A stretch of 64,000 nucleotides of DNA from UBA2336 sp031395485 (GTDB lineage: Bacteria; Bacteroidota; Bacteroidia; Cytophagales; Cyclobacteriaceae): contig JANNUS010000017.1 of NCBI GenBank assembly GCA_031395485.1, positions 124,001 through 188,000 of the forward strand, given 5' to 3'. The translations under genes were made by a program, and so were the position numbers. Below are positions 42,667 to 51,214 of the stretch, one piece after another (the stretch's first letter is position 1; every line of letters starts with the position of its first letter). The notes beneath the pieces are model-generated. The model was not told the DNA's origin, did no database searches, and saw only the letters and a list, made by a program, of their open reading frames with translations.

Positions 42667-42954
42667 ATGGAAGAACTTTCAATAAAAATCAAGATAGCCG
42701 ACCGTGAATACCCTATGACGGTGAAACGTGACGATGAAGAGAGGGTTAGAATGGCAAGCAGGCTTATCAACGAAAAATTAAAGTCTTACAGAGATCAGTT
42801 TGGGCTCGAGGATAAACAAGACCTGTTGGCTATGGTTGCTTTTGATAGTCTCGTAGAAAAGATGACTTCGGAGGAAACCCATCAGGTAATTGATCAGACT
42901 GTATACGAAAAAGTGACGCATCTTAATCACCTGGTTTCGCAGTCAATTCTATAA
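42667..42954 (+). CDS. zapA: Cell division protein ZapA
   Basis: 95 residues. The ZapA start is clear (MEELSIKIKIADREYPMTVKRDDEERVRMASRLINEKLKSY), followed by the helical dimerisation tail. ZapA binds FtsZ and bundles protofilaments at midcell. The order coiled coil, zapA, RNase Y is compact, with gaps of 21 and 76 bp. The gap after zapA contains a short dyad (GTCACTTCAGTGGC) but no recognisable 6S RNA. Confidence 0.9.
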   Translation: MEELSIKIKIADREYPMTVKRDDEERVRMASRLINEKLKSYRDQFGLEDKQDLLAMVAFDSLVEKMTSEETHQVIDQTVYEKVTHLNHLVSQSIL

Positions 42955-43030
42955 ACTTCTTCTCTTTATAACCTTCCTTAGTCACTTCAGTGGCTCTTCT
43001 TGGGTAATCATAACCCTATAAAAGTTCATT

Positions 43031-44602
43031 ATGCCACAACAGATTATTCTTATTGCATTCGGCAGCTTGATTGCCACTATTGTTCTCAGTTTATTGTTTG
43101 GTACGTTTCTCTATAAACGTAAATACCGAAGAAGCCAGTCAGCCGCTGGAGACAAAGCAGCGCTTATTGTAAAAGAAGCCGAAATAACATCTGAAAATAT
43201 TAAAAAAGATAAGATTTTACAGGCCAAAGAAAACATCCTCCGGTTGAAAACCGAATTTGAGGAAGAAGCCAATCGAAAAAAGAATCAGATTATCACCAAC
43301 GAACAGAAGATCAAGCAACGCGAACTGCAGATCAGTAAAGAACTGGAAAACCTTAAACGCAAAGAAGCTGATACCACCGAACTGCAGCAAAACTTAGCAC
43401 AACAACTAGAGAATGTAAAAAGACGCAAAGAAGAACTGGATAAATTCAACCAGCAGAAAATTCAGGTATTGGAGAGTATTTCAAAACTCACAGCAGATGA
43501 AGCACGGGAACAATTAGTTGCTTCCTTACGGGATGAAGCGCAAACAAAAGCCAACTCGTACATCAAAGATATAATGGAACAGGCCAAATTATCGGCCACC
43601 AAAGAAGCTAAAAAAATTGTAGTAGAAACTATTCAGCGCACGGCTACAGAACATGCTATTGAAAATTGTGTATCCATTTTTAATATTGAAAGTGACGATA
43701 TCAAAGGAAAAGTAATTGGTAGGGAAGGAAGAAATATACGAGCACTAGAGGCCGCTACGGGTGTTGAGATTATTGTGGACGATACACCTGAAGCTATTAT
43801 TATTTCAGGTTTTGATCCTGTTCGTAGAGAAATTGCGCGCCTATCGTTACACAGATTAGTACAAGACGGTCGAATTCACCCGGCACGTATCGAAGAGATT
43901 GTTGCCAAGACCACCAAAAATATTGACGATGAAATTGTAGAAATTGGCGAGCGTACCGTTATAGATCTGGGCATTCACGGTCTTGCCCCTGAATTAGTAC
44001 GCATGGTTGGTCGCATGCGCTTCCGTTCATCGTACGGACAAAATTTATTGCAGCACTCGCGCGAAGTAGCGAATCTCTGTGCCATCATGGCAACCGAACT
44101 TGGTTTAAATGTGAAACAAGCTAAGCGCGCAGGCTTATTGCATGATATCGGAAAAGTGTGGCCTGAAGAATTAGAGAAGCCGCACGCGATTGTAGGGATG
44201 GAACTGGCACAGAAATACAAGGAACATCCTGTTGTCTGTAATGCCATTGGTGCCCACCACGATGAAATTGAAATGACGAGCATCCTATCACCGATCATTC
44301 AGGCGTGTGATGCCATCAGTGGCGCACGACCGGGTGCCCGCAGAGAGGTAATGGAGCAATACATTAAGCGATTGCGTGACCTCGAAACACTGGCCACCAG
44401 TTTTGATGGTGTTGATAAATGTTACGCGATACAGGCTGGTCGGGAATTACGGGTAATTGTTGATGCCGAAAACTGTTCCGATGAAAGAGCAGGTCAATTA
44501 AGCTTTGAGATCTCACAAAAGATCGAACGCGATATGCAATATCCAGGGCAGATAAAAGTTACCGTTATCAGAGAAATGAGGAGTGTAGCGTACGCGAAAT
44601 AG
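43031..44602 (+). CDS. rny: Ribonuclease Y
   Basis: 523 residues with the standard plan: an N-terminal membrane helix (LIAFGSLIATIVLSLLFGTFLY), a long charged coiled coil to about 190, a KH domain (DDIKGKVIGREGRNIRALEAATGVEIIVDDTPEAI) and an HD domain with metal residues in QNLLQHSREVANLCAIMA and AGLLHDIGKVWPEE. It is the membrane-bound endoribonuclease that starts mRNA decay. Only 3 bp separate it from the META-domain gene. Confidence 0.97.
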   Translation: MPQQIILIAFGSLIATIVLSLLFGTFLYKRKYRRSQSAAGDKAALIVKEAEITSENIKKDKILQAKENILRLKTEFEEEANRKKNQIITNEQKIKQRELQISKELENLKRKEADTTELQQNLAQQLENVKRRKEELDKFNQQKIQVLESISKLTADEAREQLVASLRDEAQTKANSYIKDIMEQAKLSATKEAKKIVVETIQRTATEHAIENCVSIFNIESDDIKGKVIGREGRNIRALEAATGVEIIVDDTPEAIIISGFDPVRREIARLSLHRLVQDGRIHPARIEEIVAKTTKNIDDEIVEIGERTVIDLGIHGLAPELVRMVGRMRFRSSYGQNLLQHSREVANLCAIMATELGLNVKQAKRAGLLHDIGKVWPEELEKPHAIVGMELAQKYKEHPVVCNAIGAHHDEIEMTSILSPIIQACDAISGARPGARREVMEQYIKRLRDLETLATSFDGVDKCYAIQAGRELRVIVDAENCSDERAGQLSFEISQKIERDMQYPGQIKVTVIREMRSVAYAK

Positions 44603-44605
44603 AAG

Positions 44606-44992
44606 TTGAGGAGTCTGTTACTCATAACAATGGTAATATTGATAAGCTGCAAAGCCCAGCAGGTTTCGATTGCCCATGTTGAGTGGAAGCTTGTTAAAAT
44701 GGTTAATGCTGATCTTTCCCTTTTAGACCAACCGGTCACCCTTACTCTAGACGAAACAAATAAAAAAATAAGCGGGTATGCAGGGTGTAACAGTTTTTTT
44801 GGAACGTACCAATCCACAGGGTCAAACATTTCATTCACAGGCCTGGGCTCAACAAAAATATTTTGTCAGGATAAAATGAAGGTTGAGGATACCTACTTCA
44901 GTTCGCTAGTGAAAATACAGTCTTTTAAAATGAAGCACTCCAAGCTTTACCTTTTATACGAAGGCCATATTGTTCTTGAATTTAGCAAGTAG
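44606..44992 (+). CDS. META-domain lipoprotein
   Basis: 128 residues from a TTG start 3 bp after rny; an ATG at 44630 would cut away the first part of the signal. The TTG version gives MRSLLLITMVILISCKAQ with a lipobox Cys15. The META domain is recognised by the WKLVKMVN strand, KKISGYAGCNSFFGTYQ and GSTKIFCQDKM, including the conserved Gly-Cys-Asn. META/HslJ-type proteins are envelope proteins linked to heat or drug tolerance in other bacteria. Convergent with the TPR gene. Confidence 0.78.
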   Translation: MRSLLLITMVILISCKAQQVSIAHVEWKLVKMVNADLSLLDQPVTLTLDETNKKISGYAGCNSFFGTYQSTGSNISFTGLGSTKIFCQDKMKVEDTYFSSLVKIQSFKMKHSKLYLLYEGHIVLEFSK

Positions 44993-45000
44993 AGCTTATC

Positions 45001-45996
45001 CTATTTTGGCTGAGCGGTCTTCTGTCTATACCAATCCCCATCATTTCCGGGAATCAGCTCACCCAAACGTGTATAGATATCAACGATCGTACTATCCTGC
45101 CCAATAGCTTCCTTATAAAGAACTATCGCCTTGTTCGTCTCTCCTTTTGTATCGTAGATGTAAGCCATCAAATGACACAATACTGCGCTACGGTAGCCGT
45201 TGCTATAAGCCCCATCATACCAACGTAACGCTGAGTCGAGCTGGCTCTGATTATAAAAACTATCTCCAATCAATAACAAGGCATCGGTATAGTCAGGCGC
45301 GTATTCCATTATTTTCTTTGTCTCGTCAATCGCCTGTCGATAACTTTTCCGATTAAAATAAATGTATCCCTTATTATATTGAGCCTGTTGATGTTGAGGT
45401 CTCAGCGCTAAGGTTTGGTCATATAGGATTAAGGCCGAGTCAGTATTATTGGAATTTAAAAAAGCGTTGCCGCGTTTGAAATACAAATCGGCATTCTCGG
45501 GATCCTTATCAATTGCAAATTTGTAGTAGTAGGCTGCCGAGTCATACTGCTGTGCGTTATAATATTCCAATGCCCGCTGATACGTTTCGTTTGCTTCATC
45601 ACCATCACTCCCAAAAAGCGCTCCCAGAATGGTAATGAAAAATATAAAGCCAATGAAACCAGCAACTAGTGCCACGAAAACTTTTGTTTGTTGTGGTGTT
45701 TTGGGGCCAGTAGAATCTTTCTTAAAAATTTCCTTTACCTCTTGCCAAAAGAGCCATGCTTGACTAGGCCTAAAAGCTTCATACGATTTTTTAACAGATG
45801 AACTATCATGACTCGGCTGGCTCGTTATCTGGGGCTGCAAAATTTTAAATAGACTAAAGGCGGATCCGGCAAGAAGAAAATATATGATTGACTGATCTAC
45901 TGACCAGAAAAATGACATCAATAAAAGGCATAAACAGAGAATAAATACCCATAACTTACCTTCGTGCCTCTTCGTTGATTTAGGATCCGATTCCAT
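45001..45996 (-). CDS. TPR protein with N-terminal membrane segments
   Basis: 331 residues. Two hydrophobic regions (LWVFILCLCLLLMSFFWSV with SIIYFLLAGSAFSLF, and VFVALVAGFIGFIFFITILGALF near 105-130) precede four to five tetratricopeptide repeats, such as ALEYYNAQQYDSAAYYYKFAIDKDPENADLYFKRGNAFLNSNN. The TPR part should face one side of the membrane as a protein-docking scaffold. Partner unknown. It ends the unit of the membrane protein upstream on the same strand, with a 2-bp gap. Confidence 0.8.
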   Translation of the reverse strand: MESDPKSTKRHEGKLWVFILCLCLLLMSFFWSVDQSIIYFLLAGSAFSLFKILQPQITSQPSHDSSSVKKSYEAFRPSQAWLFWQEVKEIFKKDSTGPKTPQQTKVFVALVAGFIGFIFFITILGALFGSDGDEANETYQRALEYYNAQQYDSAAYYYKFAIDKDPENADLYFKRGNAFLNSNNTDSALILYDQTLALRPQHQQAQYNKGYIYFNRKSYRQAIDETKKIMEYAPDYTDALLLIGDSFYNQSQLDSALRWYDGAYSNGYRSAVLCHLMAYIYDTKGETNKAIVLYKEAIGQDSTIVDIYTRLGELIPGNDGDWYRQKTAQPK

Positions 45997-45998
45997 AG

Positions 45999-46775
45999 CT
46001 AATTCATCAGCGCAACAATCTCTTTCTCTTCAATACGAATGTCATCCTCACCTACTTCATCAAACGGATTTTCGAGGTGATCTTGAATATTATCCAAGCT
46101 AACTAAAATAAAACTATATAAGATTGGCATTACATACTCGAGATGAGCCGAGAAGTCATTAAACGTGCTGGCAAAGTAAGGTCCGTAAATGATAGGAAAA
46201 ACATAAATGAATACTTTGCTATAGGCACGAAGTGTTACGGGAGTGCGGTACACTTGAATAATTTTAAGGCTATCGAAAGCAATAATCATCTTGCTAACGT
46301 ACTGGCTGACACGTGATATCTCGCCACTTTGAACACCGTGTTGACGGAGCTCCATTGAAATGACTGATAGCTTGGAAAATAAAGTATAAATATTTTTTTC
46401 ATTCTCGCTCCAATCTTTGTGCTTGACGGATGTAAACATCTGACGGATACGAACCATTAACTCGCCAACAAGTTTACGTGTACGATCTGGCAATTCATTG
46501 TTTTTATCAGTAGGCCAATCACGCGTTGCATAATAAATTGCAATGGCATGGCCTTTAAAATCTGAAAAACGTTGAAGGGCTGTTTCACGCCTCGTATACG
46601 CAGCACTAATAGAAAATACAACAGGAAAAACAATTGCAACACCAACAAGCATATCGGGGAATTTTGCAAGGAATCCCATATGAAAGCAAATATAGGTTGA
46701 CACGACCGACAGGGCTGTAATGATCAGCGTTTTATAATTAATGATCAGAAAAAAACTTTTTAAAACTCGTTTCAT
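45999..46775 (-). CDS. Bestrophin-like membrane protein
   Basis: 258 residues. Hydrophobic helices at 12-30 (INYKTLIITALSVVSTYICF), 38-60 (VGVAIVFPVVFSISAAY), 190-210 (YVFPIIYGPYFAS) and 217-235 (VMPILYSFILVSLDNIQ). YRTPVTLRAYSKVFIYVFPI and the ending LDNIQDHLENPFDEVGEDDI recall bestrophin/UPF0187 anion channels, whose tail carries a similar PF-acidic motif. The match is partial, so this is a suggestion. It overlaps nothing and lies 2 bp before the TPR gene start in the direction of transcription. Confidence 0.6.
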   Translation of the reverse strand: MKRVLKSFFLIINYKTLIITALSVVSTYICFHMGFLAKFPDMLVGVAIVFPVVFSISAAYTRRETALQRFSDFKGHAIAIYYATRDWPTDKNNELPDRTRKLVGELMVRIRQMFTSVKHKDWSENEKNIYTLFSKLSVISMELRQHGVQSGEISRVSQYVSKMIIAFDSLKIIQVYRTPVTLRAYSKVFIYVFPIIYGPYFASTFNDFSAHLEYVMPILYSFILVSLDNIQDHLENPFDEVGEDDIRIEEKEIVALMN

Positions 46776-46828
46776 AGGTTTTTAAATTAGGATATAGTAT
46801 GCAGTGTATAATAGATTCTACTGGCAGC

Positions 46829-47359
46829 TCAGGTGATTAACATCTTCTCATAGGTTGCCTTTTGTGTCTTAATATCAATTCCAAAAAATTCTACATAGGC
46901 TACTTTAGGCCACCAACCATCCTCTGCAACCTGAACAAATATCTTTGTTAATTTAGATGGATATCCGCCAATGCTCATAGAAGCCCAAGCTTGACCATTT
47001 TCATCAATCGATACAATCCATGATTTTTCTTTTGACGACACAAATTGAACTTTGTATTTAAAACTATTAATGGGGCTAGCCTTTACTCCATAAGCAAACG
47101 TTCGCTCCAGGTAGTTCAATTCACTATACTGACCTTGCTCACCATATCGTATCCAAAACACTTTAACAGGGTTTTTTGAATTAATCACATTATTCGCAGA
47201 GAGATTGACTTCGTAAACAACAGTGGTTGGATTTGGGCTTCGGTGAATATAAAAAAGTGTCTTTTTTGATTGTGGCGGAACAGGGAAATCAGAGGGAACA
47301 ACTCCGTTCTGTAAGAAGCACACGCTAGAGACCAGAAAAAGCAATGCGTTACTCTTCAT
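46829..47359 (-). CDS. DUF4833 family exported protein
   Basis: 176 residues with a signal peptide (NALLFLVSSVCFLQNGVV). The DUF4833 pattern is seen in LFYIHRSPNPTTVVYEVNL, NPVKVFWIRYGEQGQYSELNYLERTFAYGVK and VAYVEFFGIDIKTQKATYEK. Function unknown; the family is characteristic of Bacteroidota. It is the first of three minus-strand genes (with the bestrophin-like and TPR genes), separated by a 53-bp gap. Confidence 0.85.
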   Translation of the reverse strand: MKSNALLFLVSSVCFLQNGVVPSDFPVPPQSKKTLFYIHRSPNPTTVVYEVNLSANNVINSKNPVKVFWIRYGEQGQYSELNYLERTFAYGVKASPINSFKYKVQFVSSKEKSWIVSIDENGQAWASMSIGGYPSKLTKIFVQVAEDGWWPKVAYVEFFGIDIKTQKATYEKMLIT

Positions 47360-47407
47360 CGTTCAGAAAAAAAACTTAACCTATATTTATCTAATAATTT
47401 TAACTTC

Positions 47408-48055
47408 ATGTTATCTACCCTTATAAACCGATGGCAATTTGCTCTTAAGGCCAGCGGCTTTCGAACTAAAATTCTCCTATCAACAAGCATTCTATTATTT
47501 TATGCATTTATCGCTCCTGTTCTATTTGAATTCATTCAGCAAAGAAATGGCTACATGTTAAACGATTATGTATTACTTCACTTGCCTATTCACAATTTAT
47601 CGCTACCAATATTTACCATACTATATTTTTCAATTGCCTCCGGTATTTTAGTCCTGATTTTTCATCCAATAATTTTTTTACGTACACTGATTGCCTATAC
47701 CATTCTTACTACACTTCGTTTTTCGACCATACTGCTTGTACCGCTTGACCCACCCGGTAACATGGTTGAACTCCGTGACCCCCTTGTCCAATTTTTCTTT
47801 TACCAACAAACCGTTACGAAAGACCTCTTCTTTTCGGGTCATACAAGTATTCTCGTATTATTCGCACTAACTATTCCGTACAAACAAGTACGGTATCTTC
47901 TCCTAATTTGCGCAGGCATCATTGGGTTCATGTTGCTGATCCAACATGCCCACTATACAATTGACATCTTATTTGCGCCACTTTTCGCCTGGCTTTCTTT
48001 TACCCTTGCAAAATTTAAGGAGAAGAGAAAAACAACCCTCAGCAAAATCCAATAG
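47408..48055 (+). CDS. PAP2 / sphingomyelin-synthase-like membrane protein
   Basis: 215 residues with about six helices. The PAP2_C (sphingomyelin synthase-like) catalytic residues are visible: FFSGHTSILVLFAL with His in SGHT, and QHAHYTIDILFAPLFAW with His and Asp in HYTID. This family transfers phosphate-linked head groups between lipids, as in sphingomyelin synthase, or removes lipid phosphate. Substrate not known. It is followed, after 114 bp, by the PhyH and SDR genes, which suggests a lipid-modifying group. Confidence 0.8.
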   Translation: MLSTLINRWQFALKASGFRTKILLSTSILLFYAFIAPVLFEFIQQRNGYMLNDYVLLHLPIHNLSLPIFTILYFSIASGILVLIFHPIIFLRTLIAYTILTTLRFSTILLVPLDPPGNMVELRDPLVQFFFYQQTVTKDLFFSGHTSILVLFALTIPYKQVRYLLLICAGIIGFMLLIQHAHYTIDILFAPLFAWLSFTLAKFKEKRKTTLSKIQ

Positions 48056-48169
48056 CCCCAATTTTTCAGCATTTAAGGCAATAAACTGATACTTTAAAGG
48101 TTCTAAAGTTTACGTTAAGATAACATTCGCTTAACTTTTACGTAAATTTCATACCGATAAATTACCAAA

Positions 48170-48988
48170 ATGACTTTGAAAAACTACCCAAGCTTTGAGT
48201 TTTTCGCTCCGCTAACCTCAGAGCAGATCTATTTTTTTGAAGAACATGGATTTTTACATTTCAAAAACTTCATCAAGCCCGAAACTGTAGAGCTCTTTAA
48301 AGGTGAAATAAAGGCTATAGAGAAAAAATGGGTACAAGAAAATACCGAAAAAGTAAATGGAGTCCCCATTAAATATGGTTATGATGTTGACGGGCGTAAA
48401 ATTGTACAGCGTTTTGCCTTTAGTTCGCTGTATAGTACTATCCTCCACGAATTCTTACAAGACCCAAGGTTTCAAGCTCTTTTTCCGCTTATGGGGTCAA
48501 CGGTAGTAAACCCGAGAATTGGTGAAAATGAAAAAGACGGGTTGGTCATTAATCATTACATTAATACTGATGTAAGCAGTTTTACTCGTATGGGTTGGCA
48601 TACCGACTGCCTGCGTGATGTTTTCTATGGAAAAAAGATTTTGCCGATGCTTAATGTAGGCGTTCATTTAACAAATGCTATTGAAAATAACGGTGGGCTT
48701 AGGCTTTTACCCGGTACACATAAGCAAACCCTACTTAACCTATTATTCAAGAAACGATATTTTTTTGATCATGAAGCAGACAAAAATGAAATATCATTGA
48801 TGACAAAAGCTGGTGACCTCACAATCCACGATGGCAGGCTTTGGCATCGTGTGGCTCAGTCTTCCATTGTTGGTGAAGCAAGCCGCAGACAGGTCATGTA
48901 TGTACCTGTAATTTGTGGCGAATATGCTATCAAACATAAAAATAGCAAAACACAATTTTATCAACGCTTTCAAAAAATAGCACGATAG
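48170..48988 (+). CDS. Phytanoyl-CoA dioxygenase (PhyH) family protein
   Basis: 272 residues of the Fe(II)/2-oxoglutarate oxygenase fold. The iron triad is visible: His and Asp in MGWHTDCLRD, and a distal His in HDGRLWHRVAQSS, with the Arg that binds 2-oxoglutarate in SRRQVMY. Such enzymes hydroxylate fatty acyl groups or other substrates. The stop is immediately followed by the ATG of the SDR gene (no gap), so the two are coupled. Hydroxylation of a lipid acyl chain is an inference from the neighbours. Confidence 0.85.
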   Translation: MTLKNYPSFEFFAPLTSEQIYFFEEHGFLHFKNFIKPETVELFKGEIKAIEKKWVQENTEKVNGVPIKYGYDVDGRKIVQRFAFSSLYSTILHEFLQDPRFQALFPLMGSTVVNPRIGENEKDGLVINHYINTDVSSFTRMGWHTDCLRDVFYGKKILPMLNVGVHLTNAIENNGGLRLLPGTHKQTLLNLLFKKRYFFDHEADKNEISLMTKAGDLTIHDGRLWHRVAQSSIVGEASRRQVMYVPVICGEYAIKHKNSKTQFYQRFQKIAR

Positions 48989-49774
48989 ATGAAGCAAGCC
49001 GTTGTAACCGGGGCAAGCAAAGGCCTTGGAAAAATGTTCGCACATCAGCTTGCTTCTCGAGGCTTCAATTTGCTTCTTATTGCTCGTTCTGAGAAGCTCT
49101 TATCGGATGAGGCAAATCTAATCTCTGCCAACTATGGGGTTACAATAAACTGTTTAGCCATCGATCTTAGCGAAACAAATTCAACTTCTACAATAACTAG
49201 TTGGTGTACTCAACATAATTTTAAGCCATCGGTTTTAATCAATAATGCTGGCTATGCTTGTTGGGGGCTTTTTAATCAAATTGATTTGCCGCTTCATCAA
49301 AAAATGATGCAGGTAAATATGAATGCACTTGTAGGCTTGTGTCACGGGTTACTTCCATTCCTAAAACAAAATGAACGCGGCTTCATCCTTAATATTGCGA
49401 GTGCCGCTGCCTTTCAGGCCGTACCGTCAATCGCATTGTATGCTGCCACTAAAGCTTTTGTGCGAAGCTTTTCCAGAGGATTACGCTACGAACTCAAGAC
49501 CAGCAATGTATCGGTTACGTGTATGAGCCCTGGTCCTATTGCCACTAACTTTATTAAACAAGCTGGTATGGAAGCTCTGCAAGATACCGCAAAGAAATTT
49601 GAGATGTCGGCTGAGGACGTTGCAAAGAAAGGACTGAACGCTATGTTTGGAGGCAAAGCAGAGTGCATTCCGGGAATTGTAAACTTTTTTACAATAAAAT
49701 TTTCGGCCATTCTCCCGGATTCAATCTTAGAAAAAATAGCGGGGAACCTCTACTTAAAAAAGTTAAAGAACTAG
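48989..49774 (+). CDS. Short-chain dehydrogenase/reductase (DltE-like)
   Basis: 261 residues. NAD(P)-binding motif TGASKGLGK is at 8-16, the NNAG motif in SVLINNAGYACWG, and the catalytic Ser and Tyr-x3-Lys in NIASAAAFQAVPSIALYAATKAF. The C-terminal part has a moderately hydrophobic stretch (GIVNFFTIKFSAILPDSILEKI), as in membrane-associated SDRs such as 3-ketosphinganine reductase-like proteins. Substrate unknown; a role in lipid or sphingolipid modification with the PhyH gene is plausible. It ends 6 bp from the convergent OmpA gene. Confidence 0.85.
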   Translation: MKQAVVTGASKGLGKMFAHQLASRGFNLLLIARSEKLLSDEANLISANYGVTINCLAIDLSETNSTSTITSWCTQHNFKPSVLINNAGYACWGLFNQIDLPLHQKMMQVNMNALVGLCHGLLPFLKQNERGFILNIASAAAFQAVPSIALYAATKAFVRSFSRGLRYELKTSNVSVTCMSPGPIATNFIKQAGMEALQDTAKKFEMSAEDVAKKGLNAMFGGKAECIPGIVNFFTIKFSAILPDSILEKIAGNLYLKKLKN

Positions 49775-49780
49775 TTACTT

Positions 49781-51058
49781 CTATTCCTTTACTACCTCTA
49801 CTTCTACGCGAACATTCTTTTTTGCATTTACGCTATGCTTATCAAAAAGCGGGCGTTTACCACCCCAAGCTTCAACTGCTATTCTATCCGCAGTAATTCC
49901 ATTTGTTATCAAATACTCTTTAATGGTTCCGGCACGCTGCCCGGATAAATCCTTCGCTGTTCCCATTCCTTGCACAGTGCCTTCCATTGTAAAGAAATTC
50001 TTTTCGGGACCTAAACCCAAAATTTTTCCATGATAATTACCATTGGAGTGGCCATGCAGAACAATCTTTTTTGTTGGGCTATCCTGCATCATCTGCAAAA
50101 GGCTATTTAGCTCATATTTTGATTCCGGTAACATAATGGCTGCATCATTGTAGAAGTAAACATTATAAAGTGTTTGAATATCCCCTTTTTGATATCGAAC
50201 CAAGTCAAACGATACAACAAGGGTTGTTCCCATCAAGTCAATATTTTCCTTTACGGTATCGGCAAGGGGTAATGGGTAATTCAATTCATGTTGCACTTTA
50301 CGGTATCCAAATACTTCGCACGTTAACGTTAACTGACCCGACTTGCTTTTTGGATCAGGAAGAACGAGGTAGTCATTGCCTTTTACCTTGGTTATAAATC
50401 TGCTTCTTTCAGTGTCCACTACCTGTACTTCTCCGTCTACCACGCGATTCTTTGTTCCGTAGAAGAGACTCAGAAAAACTTCGGTATTGCCAAGGGTCAC
50501 TTGTTTGTACTGAATAATTTTTTCGTCTTGCTCCGCTATTGTTTCTCCTGCTTTTGAGGGTTCAATAATCGCCTCTTCTTTTACAACAACTTGCTCTGCT
50601 ACAATTTTCTTTTCTTCTGTCACAATTTTTTTCTCTTCAACAATTGGCTGAGGTGCTGGCGACTCGGCTGGCTTTACTGTTTCTACAGTTGGTGATGGTT
50701 GAGGTGTTACCGTATTAACGTCCGGTGATGATATTTTTGCTGCGATATCGCCTGAAACAACACGAACCCAGGCATCTACAAACGAATCCTTCTTGCGGGC
50801 GTCCTTCATTCCAATTAAGGATTCCTTTAATGTAGTGTAGTAGTTAACATAAACGAAGAACAGGTTTCTTGCCGAATTGAAACCATATTTTACAGCATGG
50901 CCGTTTGCCGCAAGTTGCTCGGTATACCGCTTAGCAAAATCTTCCCGGGTATCGTCATAAGCCGCTACAACCACATAATAGCCAGAACTAAGCTCGCTTT
51001 GAGCAAAAGCGGAACAATAAAATCCGACAAACAGAAAGCAAAGCAACGTAATCTTCAT
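49781..51058 (-). CDS. OmpA-family outer membrane lipid/peptidoglycan-associated protein
   Basis: 425 residues from the ATG at 51058 with a signal peptide (cut near AFA-QS). An N-terminal SPOR-like fold (SGYYVVVAAYDDTREDFAKRYTEQLAANGHAVKYGFN) is followed by a Pro/Glu/Lys-rich linker with repeated EEKKIV(T/A)E, a beta domain, and a C-terminal OmpA peptidoglycan-binding domain (KIVLHGHSNGNYHGKIL and DLSGQRAGTIKEYLITNGITADRIAVEAWGGKRPLFD). It should tether the outer membrane to the cell wall. The extra middle domain is typical for Bacteroidota. Confidence 0.85.
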   Translation of the reverse strand: MKITLLCFLFVGFYCSAFAQSELSSGYYVVVAAYDDTREDFAKRYTEQLAANGHAVKYGFNSARNLFFVYVNYYTTLKESLIGMKDARKKDSFVDAWVRVVSGDIAAKISSPDVNTVTPQPSPTVETVKPAESPAPQPIVEEKKIVTEEKKIVAEQVVVKEEAIIEPSKAGETIAEQDEKIIQYKQVTLGNTEVFLSLFYGTKNRVVDGEVQVVDTERSRFITKVKGNDYLVLPDPKSKSGQLTLTCEVFGYRKVQHELNYPLPLADTVKENIDLMGTTLVVSFDLVRYQKGDIQTLYNVYFYNDAAIMLPESKYELNSLLQMMQDSPTKKIVLHGHSNGNYHGKILGLGPEKNFFTMEGTVQGMGTAKDLSGQRAGTIKEYLITNGITADRIAVEAWGGKRPLFDKHSVNAKKNVRVEVEVVKE

Positions 51059-51214
51059 AACGCGTATATTTGATCGCTTAAAAGTGGCAGAAAAAAACCT
51101 AATTTTCAACACAAATTAACGCTGGCCAACTTGTTCTTTCTGAATGTCAATCTACATCCACAGGTTATTTGGAAGGAATTGAAGCAGAGTTCCTATTTTT
51201 ACTAAAAGTAACTC

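Noticed and set aside
42955..43030. 6S RNA next to zapA
   Set aside because: A 76-bp gap is too short for 6S RNA, and only a short dyad is present. The zapA-6S linkage is a proteobacterial pattern.
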